NCBI GenBank assembly: GCA_905182615.1
Contig: CAJJCG010000071.1
Span: 1-56,639, forward strand
From: Alphaproteobacteria bacterium UBA2964
GTDB lineage: Bacteria > Pseudomonadota > Alphaproteobacteria > MPNO01 > UBA2964
Direction of reading: 5' to 3'
DNA: 56,639 nucleotides
The position numbers and the translations under genes are program-made. The notes beneath the pieces are model-generated. The model saw nothing but the letters and a program-made list of their open reading frames with translations, searched no databases and had not been told where the DNA came from. Of this stretch, positions 34,309-40,877 are shown one piece after another. The stretch's first letter is position 1. Every line of letters starts with the position of its first letter.

Positions 34309-35352
34309 TCACACAAGCCATAGCGCAAGAAGCAGCATAGAGCCCATGCTGAATGTGTCCGTTACGGTGGACAGAAGAATAGTTGAGGCTACTGCTGGAT
34401 CGGCACCTAGCTTTCGGAGAGCTATTGGCAGAAGGCCGCCAATAAATCCGCTAACTAGGGAACTGAATGTCATTGCGATAAAGACGACGATTCCTAACGT
34501 CATCGCTAAGCTATTATTTTGCGTCGTGGCAATTGCCCACATCGCGCCACCGGCAAAGAGGCCGCCGATAGCGCCGTTGAGAATGCCGAGTAACGCTTCC
34601 TTTGTAACTTGAGCGCGGGCGCCCTCATCGGATAGCCATCCCAGCGATACGGCTCGTAAAGTGACAGCGAGGGATTGCGCGCCGCTATTTCCCGTTTGGC
34701 CGGCGAGTACCGGTAGGAAAATGGCCAGGAGGACAATTCGGTCAATTAGATCCTGAAAGAAACCAACTACTCCGGCGGCGAGAAATGCTGTTAGCATGTT
34801 TGCTTGTAGCCAGGGTAATCGTAATCTCATGCTGCGCCAAAACGGCGTGTCCGGTCCGTCTTCGTCCGTTACACCCACCATTTCGCCCGCTTGGGCGGTC
34901 AGCGATACAACTTCAGCGGTGAACAAAGCTTCTCCGCGAACGACCCCGATTAGGTGCTGGTTCTCATCGCATATGGGATATTCCGGGTAATGCCGTGTCA
35001 TAGTGCTTTTCATAGCGTCGAGGAACGTCATCTCCGGGGTTAGAAAGAACACGTCACCTTCCATAATATCGGCGATACAACTATCTGGATCGGCTGTTAG
35101 AAGGCGGCGCATTATCAGAACACCCGAAAGTTGTTCGCTAGCATCTAAAACGTAGCCGTAGGTAAAAATTTGTTCCTGAGGAATTGTGCGTATTTTCTCA
35201 ATCACATCTGATACGATCTTGTCGGTATAGAATACGGCGAGTGGCGGGCCTATTAGGGATCCTACAGTACCCGTATCGTCGACCTGTTCGTCGACCTGTT
35301 CGTCGGTTTGGTCAGTCTCCGGAACTTCCGTGGATTTGTCTTTAGCTGACAT
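34309..35352 (-). CDS. MgtE-family magnesium transporter, lacking the N domain
   Basis: The 347-residue protein has a CBS-pair region (about 30-160: VIEKIRTIP, LSGVLIMRRLLTADP, PEYPICDENQHLIGVV) and five membrane segments with PVLAGQTGNSGAQSL, the MgtE pore signature, and GFIGGLLPIALRKLGADPAVAS. Canonical MgtE (about 450 residues) has a helical N domain before the CBS domains. Here it is replaced by about 30 acidic residues with a short DEQVDEQVDD repeat. Magnesium gating by the N domain would therefore be altered. Confidence 0.85.
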   Translation of the reverse strand: MSAKDKSTEVPETDQTDEQVDEQVDDTGTVGSLIGPPLAVFYTDKIVSDVIEKIRTIPQEQIFTYGYVLDASEQLSGVLIMRRLLTADPDSCIADIMEGDVFFLTPEMTFLDAMKSTMTRHYPEYPICDENQHLIGVVRGEALFTAEVVSLTAQAGEMVGVTDEDGPDTPFWRSMRLRLPWLQANMLTAFLAAGVVGFFQDLIDRIVLLAIFLPVLAGQTGNSGAQSLAVTLRAVSLGWLSDEGARAQVTKEALLGILNGAIGGLFAGGAMWAIATTQNNSLAMTLGIVVFIAMTFSSLVSGFIGGLLPIALRKLGADPAVASTILLSTVTDTFSMGSMLLLALWLV

Positions 35353-35381
35353 GCTTAGGATATCTTTCTGGTTCGTAGCGT

Positions 35382-35900
35382 TTAGCTTTTTCCGTAATCC
35401 ATGGCTTTGGCGCGGGCTTCAAAAGCAGCGGGGTCGGCATTGAGGCCATGTCCGAGTGATAGTCGGTTCATCATACTGAATCTGGCACTTATCCAGATTG
35501 CATCGGCGAGGCCTTGCTCGTCCCATCCTGCGGCATAGACCGCATCGGCGTCGGCCTGGACCATTTTATAAGGTTCCAGCGTGAGCTTGCGGACGAAACG
35601 CAATATCGGTTTGAGCTTGTCGTCGACTGGTGCCATGTCGATGTCGTCGACCAGTGACTCGAAGACACCTTCTTCTACACCGTGTTGCCGGGCGATAGCT
35701 GAATGGCCACCATAGCAATAGTCACAGCTATTTAAGGCGGACGTAAAAGCGGCGATCAATTCCCGTTCGGCGATGGAAAAGACCGAGTCGTCTCGCATGA
35801 CGGCGTCAGAGAATTTTCCAAACCCTTCGCGGTGGCCGGGTTTGATCTTGAAAAGATGGCCGATACCCGCGTCATCGGGCAATGATGGAAAAAATGGCAT
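35382..35900 (-). CDS. AhpD-like carboxymuconolactone decarboxylase-family peroxidase
   Basis: The 172-residue helical protein has the redox-type motif CDYCYGGH (Cys59, Cys62, His66) with Glu46 upstream, as in alkylhydroperoxidase AhpD and 'peroxidase-related' proteins. It probably reduces peroxides through the Cys pair. AAAGGACC precedes the ATG. It lies 29 bases downstream of the mgtE-like start on the opposite-end side of the same strand, so it may be transcribed first and read into mgtE. Confidence 0.88.
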   Translation of the reverse strand: MPFFPSLPDDAGIGHLFKIKPGHREGFGKFSDAVMRDDSVFSIAERELIAAFTSALNSCDYCYGGHSAIARQHGVEEGVFESLVDDIDMAPVDDKLKPILRFVRKLTLEPYKMVQADADAVYAAGWDEQGLADAIWISARFSMMNRLSLGHGLNADPAAFEARAKAMDYGKS

Positions 35901-35977
35901 GTCAGGTCCTTTCGATTTACGGATGCGAGTGTCGCGGTTAGGGTTATTAAAATCAATTCCTAGCGCTGATTAGACTC

Positions 35978-36415
35978 ATGATTCGAATACTCTCCGTTTC
36001 TCTCGTTCTCCTGCTCAGTGCCGCGTCAATGGTTTGGGCCGGTGAGAACGTCGTTGCTGCACCGTCAGCCAATCTGGCAGCGCAGGCTGGTACACGGATA
36101 CTTATTGATGTTCGTCATGTAACGGAGTGGCGGCAAACGGGAGTTCCGGCCGGGGCGAAAGAAATTTCTATCCATGACCGTGACGGGCCTGCCGGTTTTG
36201 TCGCAAAGGTCACGAAAGTCGTTGGCGGAAATATGAAGGCGCCGATCTCGTTGATCTGCGCACGTGGTGTTCGATCTTCCAAAGCCGCCGATATATTAGC
36301 CGCGGCAGGGTTCAGAAATATCAGCGACGTTCGTGAAGGCATGCTGGGTAATCAAAAAGATGGGCCGGGTTGGTTGAAGCGCAGGCTTCCGGTCCAACCA
36401 TGTAAGAACTGTTGA
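35978..36415 (+). CDS. Exported rhodanese-like protein
   Basis: The 145-residue protein begins with a Sec signal peptide (MIRILSVSLVLLLSAASMVWA, cleavage after Ala21). One rhodanese domain follows with ILIDVR near residue 41 and active-site Cys94 in ICARGVRS. It ends in CKNC (142-145), which could add a redox or metal function. A periplasmic sulfurtransferase can convert cyanide to thiocyanate, a possible but distant link to the thiocyanate hydrolase-like genes. It heads a plus-strand run; the next SDR gene begins 13 bases after it. Confidence 0.86.
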   Translation: MIRILSVSLVLLLSAASMVWAGENVVAAPSANLAAQAGTRILIDVRHVTEWRQTGVPAGAKEISIHDRDGPAGFVAKVTKVVGGNMKAPISLICARGVRSSKAADILAAAGFRNISDVREGMLGNQKDGPGWLKRRLPVQPCKNC

Positions 36416-36428
36416 GAATGGAGAGAGC

Positions 36429-37190
36429 ATGAGTGGTCAGCTACAAGACAAGGTCGCAATTATAACCGGAGCAGGGCGTGGACTCGGCGCCGCATACGCG
36501 ATGGCATTTGCCAATGAAGGGGCGAAGGTTTGCGTGTCCGATGTCCTCGATACCACCGAAACCGTAAAGGCCATTACTGATGCAGGTGGAGAGGCGATTG
36601 GTCTTTCCTGTGATGTCACTGATATAGCTGCCTGCGACTCGATGGTTCAGGCGACTGTAGACGCCTTCGGTGGCGTCGATACTTTGGTCAATAACGCAGC
36701 CCTGTTTGTCGATATTCCACGGCGGACGTTTATGGACATTGATTCTGAGGAATGGGACAAGGTCATGGCGGTTAATGTCCGCGGCAGTTTTAATTGTTCC
36801 AAGGCAGTTGTGCCCGCTCTTCGAAAGCGAGGCGCTGGCTCAATCGTCAATATTTCCTCCAGTACGGCTTTAAAGGGGATACCTTTTACGCTTCACTATG
36901 TGACGTCGAAGGGCGCGATTATTGCGATGACCCGAGCGATGGCGCGCGAACTCGGTGAAGAGAATATCCGGGTGAACTCATTGGCCCCGGGCCTCACCAT
37001 GAGTGAAGCCGTTGCTGCTGCAGACAACACCTTTGCCCCTTATAACGAAGCCTCTATCCGCGGGCGGGCGTTGAAACGCGAGCAAGTGCCTGAAGATCTC
37101 GTTGGTGCGGCAATTTTTCTCGCTTCAGATGCGAGCGCCTTCATGACCGGGCAGACCATGGTCGTTGATGGCGGCGACGTTACTTACTAA
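36429..37190 (+). CDS. Short-chain dehydrogenase/reductase
   Basis: The 253-residue classical SDR has TGAGRGLG at 13-20, Asp39 after the second strand (NAD preference), NNAA at 88-91, Ser143-145, Tyr157 and Lys161, and the C-terminal MTGQTMVVDGGD. GGAGAG precedes the start. It belongs to a tight operon with dienelactone hydrolase and two DUF1330 genes (gaps of about 32, 31 and 13 bases). The substrate is not evident. Confidence 0.92.
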   Translation: MSGQLQDKVAIITGAGRGLGAAYAMAFANEGAKVCVSDVLDTTETVKAITDAGGEAIGLSCDVTDIAACDSMVQATVDAFGGVDTLVNNAALFVDIPRRTFMDIDSEEWDKVMAVNVRGSFNCSKAVVPALRKRGAGSIVNISSSTALKGIPFTLHYVTSKGAIIAMTRAMARELGEENIRVNSLAPGLTMSEAVAAADNTFAPYNEASIRGRALKREQVPEDLVGAAIFLASDASAFMTGQTMVVDGGDVTY

Positions 37191-37222
37191 TTACAACAAT
37201 CGCACGGACGGGGAAAAATATT

Positions 37223-37924
37223 ATGAGCAGATGGGACACAGTGAATGTTGGTGGCAGCGACATGCCAATCTATGTCGGTGAACCAGAGGGCGCAGGGCCG
37301 CACCCGGCCATTGTTTTGACTTTTCATCGCGGCGGCATGGACAGTTTTACGACTGAAAGCGTAGACCGCCTGGCGGCGGCAGGGTTTCTAACTCTGGCCC
37401 CTGATTTCTATCATCGCAAGAAAGGTATGGATTCCGAGGAAGCGGTTACCTTCCGGCTTGATGACGATGTTATCGCGGATATTTCAGCGGCTATTGACCA
37501 TATCGGATCACTAACTAATGCCGATACCAGCCGGATGGCTATCATGGGGCACTGTATGGGAGGGCGGACAGCCTATCTCGGTGCCAGTGCGCTGCCGGAT
37601 ACTTTCAAACTATGCATCCCGTTTTATAGCGGCGGAGCTTTTTCTCCCTGGGGAGAAGGGCCGAGTGTCTTTGAGCGCTTTGATGATTTGAAATGTACCG
37701 TCTACGGGTTCTATGGCAACGATGACAAAAACCCGTCTCCTGAAGATGTCGACAAGTTCGACGCTCGACTGACGGAACTTGGCGTCGAGCACAATTTCTA
37801 TCGTTATGAAGGGGCAGGCCATGCCTTCCAGAACACCGTCAATCAAGCCAACTTCCGACCCGAACAATCTGAAGACGCCTGGGGCAAAGTTATGGGACAT
37901 CTCAGCGATCACCTGCTGGGCTAG
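37223..37924 (+). CDS. Dienelactone hydrolase-family protein
   Basis: The 233-residue alpha/beta hydrolase uses a cysteine nucleophile: GHCMGG with Cys111, the hallmark of dienelactone hydrolases. An acid sits in YGNDDKNPSPED and a His in EGAGHAF. It has no signal peptide. Such enzymes open dienelactones or similar lactones in aromatic ring breakdown. It is the third gene of the plus-strand run after the rhodanese and SDR genes; GGGGAAA lies upstream. Confidence 0.9.
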   Translation: MSRWDTVNVGGSDMPIYVGEPEGAGPHPAIVLTFHRGGMDSFTTESVDRLAAAGFLTLAPDFYHRKKGMDSEEAVTFRLDDDVIADISAAIDHIGSLTNADTSRMAIMGHCMGGRTAYLGASALPDTFKLCIPFYSGGAFSPWGEGPSVFERFDDLKCTVYGFYGNDDKNPSPEDVDKFDARLTELGVEHNFYRYEGAGHAFQNTVNQANFRPEQSEDAWGKVMGHLSDHLLG

Positions 37925-37955
37925 ACAGATGAACATTTAGAATTAGGAGAAAGAC

Positions 37956-38246
37956 ATGGTTGCTTATTTTATTGCCGATCAACAGGAAGTTACTGATCCG
38001 GAAACGATGAAAACCTATTCTGCCGGTGTTGCGGCGACCATCGAACAATATGGTGGAAAGTTCGCAGTTCGCGGCGGTGACCCGGAAGTTCTGGAAGGTG
38101 ATTGGGCTGTGAGGCGTGTTATCATCCTTGAATTTAAAGACCGTGCTGCTCTCAAGGCCTGGTATGATTCACCGGAATACGCTGATCTGTTAAAGATGCG
38201 CCTGGCGAGTTCGCGGTCCAACGCGATTATCGTTGATGGCGCCTGA
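37956..38246 (+). CDS. DUF1330 protein, copy 1
   Basis: The 96-residue ferredoxin-like-fold (dimeric alpha/beta barrel) protein has the family features YFIADQQEVTDPETMKTYSAGV, GGKFAVRGGD, and WYDSPEYADL near the C-terminus. No function is established for the family. AGGAGAAAG supports the start. Its neighbour is a paralogue, 13 bases downstream. Confidence 0.88.
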   Translation: MVAYFIADQQEVTDPETMKTYSAGVAATIEQYGGKFAVRGGDPEVLEGDWAVRRVIILEFKDRAALKAWYDSPEYADLLKMRLASSRSNAIIVDGA

Positions 38247-38259
38247 CAGAGTCTGATTT

Positions 38260-38550
38260 ATGACGGCCTATTACATTACGCACCGGACATCGGAAGGTGA
38301 TCCGGGGGTGATGGCGGTCTATTCGTCGAAGGTGAACGCGACTATAAAAAAATATGGTGGGACCAAGATCGTACGCTCGAGTGATATTAAGATCGTCGAG
38401 GGCGATTGGGACCCGGACCGTATGACGGTCATCGCCTTTCCCGATATGGCGTCGCTTGACCGCTGGTACGACAGCCCGGAATACGCCGAGTTAAAGGCGA
38501 TGCGGCATGCCGTCATGACCTCCAACGCCATCGCTGTTGAGGGTATTTGA
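38260..38550 (+). CDS. DUF1330 protein, copy 2
   Basis: This 96-residue paralogue of the previous gene has exactly the same length and the same marks: GVMAVYSSKV, KYGGTKIVRSSD, WYDSPEYAELKAMR and SNAIAVEGI at the end. The pair arose by tandem duplication and may form a heterodimer. It has a weak ribosome binding site (only GAGT), so it may depend on read-through from copy 1. It is the last gene of its operon; the next gene is convergent. Confidence 0.87.
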   Translation: MTAYYITHRTSEGDPGVMAVYSSKVNATIKKYGGTKIVRSSDIKIVEGDWDPDRMTVIAFPDMASLDRWYDSPEYAELKAMRHAVMTSNAIAVEGI

Positions 38551-38569
38551 GCGGCAAGAGTGTCACCGT

Positions 38570-39766
38570 TTAGGCTTTTTGTTTGCGTCCACACCACCAG
38601 CGGATGGTGTAGCCAAAGGCCGAGCCCATCGCCATTACTAGAAATGCGGCGGTCCAGGCATCAGCAGAATCTTTGCCGCCTGCGGCCTGCAAGGTGGCCC
38701 CAATCGCAAGTGAGCCAAGGACCCCGCCAGCAAACCCGACACTGGCGTGAACGGCCATCGTTGCACCGCGGACTTCTGCTTCTGCTAACGAGACCGTTCC
38801 GGTGTTGATGGTGCCTGTATCAGAATAGCTGGTCATGCCATAGGCGAGGGCAAGAGTGGCAATGAGCCACAGTGGCGCGCTGGTCGTAAAGGCGACCGCT
38901 ACCCCGACAATAACTGCGCTAACCATACTGATGCGGATAATCGATTCTCGACCATGACGCGCCGCTAATTTGCCGCAATACATGGCAGCAGGGACACCAA
39001 TTAGGGCGACCAGCGTCGCGAGCCACGTGGTCGAAATTATGAAACTGCCGGGCTGCGAGGTTTCGGCAAAAACTAGGAAGGTGACAATCCAGACGCGGTT
39101 GGAAAAGACTTCCCACAAATGACCGAAGTAGGAGGTGATGTTGATCATCACCGGGCGATTATTGAAGACTCGTTTGAAATCGGCAATTTGGCTTTGCGTG
39201 CGGCGGGTAATCTTGCCAGGCGGCAACGCAAAGATCCCGATGATCAAGGCAATACAAATGCCAAAACCGGCGACAATAAAGGCGCTCTCCCATCCCCAAT
39301 ATTCAGTGACATAGCCCGCTGAGAGGATAGAGACGGCGGTGCCAACCGCATAAACCGACGTGTAATAACCTGATGCGCGACTTCGTTCGGGTTCCTCGAG
39401 ACTATCAACTATGGCCTTGAGAGCAGGCATGTATGTTCCTGCAACGCCGACGCCGGTTAACATCCGGAAAATAACACCAGTCCACAAATCGTGGGCGAGA
39501 TAAGCAAATCCGAAACACGAAGCGGCGCCAATAATACCGGCGAAAACATAAATCTTTTTCGGCATAATCCGGTCGGTCAGGGTGACCAGTATTGGCACAG
39601 AGGTGACGTAGCCAATGAAGAACGCGCCGCCCAGCAGTCCGGCTTCGGTTTCTGTCAGGTTCCATTCCGTGAATAGGATCGGCAATACCGGCGTGATGGT
39701 CATAAACGCCATGGTGTTGAGCACCAGTGACGTACAGCTCAGAAAGACTAGAAGGCGGAAGGACAT
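38570..39766 (-). CDS. Major facilitator superfamily transporter
   Basis: The 398-residue protein has twelve predicted membrane segments. GGAFFIGYVTSVPILVTLTDR, with the loop 2-3 signature in the form D-R-x2-P-K-K, marks the first half; SLEEPERSRASGYYTSVYAVG is the central-loop landmark. I start at 39766 (MSFRLLVFLSC). An alternative ATG at 39823 adds 19 residues. Neither has a strong ribosome site. It is divergent from the alpha/beta hydrolase at 39918. Confidence 0.88.
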   Translation of the reverse strand: MSFRLLVFLSCTSLVLNTMAFMTITPVLPILFTEWNLTETEAGLLGGAFFIGYVTSVPILVTLTDRIMPKKIYVFAGIIGAASCFGFAYLAHDLWTGVIFRMLTGVGVAGTYMPALKAIVDSLEEPERSRASGYYTSVYAVGTAVSILSAGYVTEYWGWESAFIVAGFGICIALIIGIFALPPGKITRRTQSQIADFKRVFNNRPVMINITSYFGHLWEVFSNRVWIVTFLVFAETSQPGSFIISTTWLATLVALIGVPAAMYCGKLAARHGRESIIRISMVSAVIVGVAVAFTTSAPLWLIATLALAYGMTSYSDTGTINTGTVSLAEAEVRGATMAVHASVGFAGGVLGSLAIGATLQAAGGKDSADAWTAAFLVMAMGSAFGYTIRWWCGRKQKA

Positions 39767-39917
39767 GTGAACCCGGTTGGATGACAGCAATTTAGCTATA
39801 CAGGGGTGTGGCAGTTCCGTCATCCTGTCAAAAATGCGGATCAGGGGTCGATTTTGCGGCGCATTTGCTTTACATCACCAGCAGAAATTTTTCACGAAAA
39901 CTCGAGTTGATATCGCA

Positions 39918-40835
39918 ATGGCATTTCAAATACCTACTCCACGCGAAACCCTGGCGTTGACGATGGGTGATGGCGCCAATATCCGCGTTCGTATGCATGG
40001 CAATCCCGATGGCCCCCGGATCATCCTGGGCAATGGCAACGGCTTTGCGGCGGATGGTTATTTCCCGTTCTGGAGCTTGTTCCTGGACCAGTTTGACCTA
40101 GCGATTTTTGATTTCCGCAATCATGGCCAGAATCCAACCGCAGTTTCAGGCTTGCCAGCGCATAACTATGCCCAAATGACGCTCGATCTTGATCGGGTAT
40201 TCTGCGAAGTGAATGCGCGTTGTGGCGAAAAGACTAATATCGGTATTTTTCACTCGATGTCTGGGCGTACCGCGATGAAACATGCCTACGAACTCGGCTT
40301 TAAATGGGATGCGCTGATCCTGTTTGATCCGCCGAATGTGCCGCCACAGGGACACCGAGAATATGAACGCATGGATGTGTTTGAACAGCGGCTTTATGAA
40401 TGGGCGATGGGCCGGCCAGACCGTTTCAAAGACCCTGACGAGCTGGCGCAGCATTACAAGGATACCCGGGCGCATGCATCGTGGGTCGAAGGTGCCCACG
40501 AGTTGATGGCGCAGTCTGTTTTGAGAAAAGACGAAGAAGCTGGAGATTGGACTTTGTCCTGCCCTCGTGATTTTGAAGCCTCGATTTATATTCAGGCGAT
40601 GACTCTCAATCTGTGGCCGAGCGCTGCGGATTTAGGAGGTGTCGTGAAGCTGTTCGGCTGCGATCCGGAGTCGAAGGGTGCACCGGGCCCCGCATTCGCC
40701 AACAAGGCTTTGGCGGAGGATGGCGGTTATGTCTATCAGACGGTACCAGGCACCGGGCATTTGATGCAGATTCAGAAACCCGAAGAATGCCGCGATGGAG
40801 TCTTGGCGTTTCTTGAGGAAAAAGGCATCCTTTAA
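39918..40835 (+). CDS. Alpha/beta hydrolase
   Basis: The 305-residue protein has LGNGNGF in the oxyanion position (38-44), FDFRNHGQ, and FHSMSGRTA with the presumed nucleophile Ser113 in an elbow that lacks the standard glycines. The late PGTGHLM supplies the His. I start at 39918 (MAFQIPTPRE), where the conserved region begins; a longer reading to 39777 would overlap the divergent MFS start. The substrate is unknown. The next gene downstream, 42 bases on, is a molybdenum hydroxylase. Confidence 0.83.
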   Translation: MAFQIPTPRETLALTMGDGANIRVRMHGNPDGPRIILGNGNGFAADGYFPFWSLFLDQFDLAIFDFRNHGQNPTAVSGLPAHNYAQMTLDLDRVFCEVNARCGEKTNIGIFHSMSGRTAMKHAYELGFKWDALILFDPPNVPPQGHREYERMDVFEQRLYEWAMGRPDRFKDPDELAQHYKDTRAHASWVEGAHELMAQSVLRKDEEAGDWTLSCPRDFEASIYIQAMTLNLWPSAADLGGVVKLFGCDPESKGAPGPAFANKALAEDGGYVYQTVPGTGHLMQIQKPEECRDGVLAFLEEKGIL

Positions 40836-40877
40836 GACACGCTTATTTTATGAACATACACGACGGGAGTAGTTGCG

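Noticed and set aside
36429..38550. SDR / dienelactone hydrolase / DUF1330 run as a known chlorocatechol operon
   Set aside because: No intradiol dioxygenase, muconate cycloisomerase or maleylacetate reductase is present, so the specific pathway cannot be claimed.
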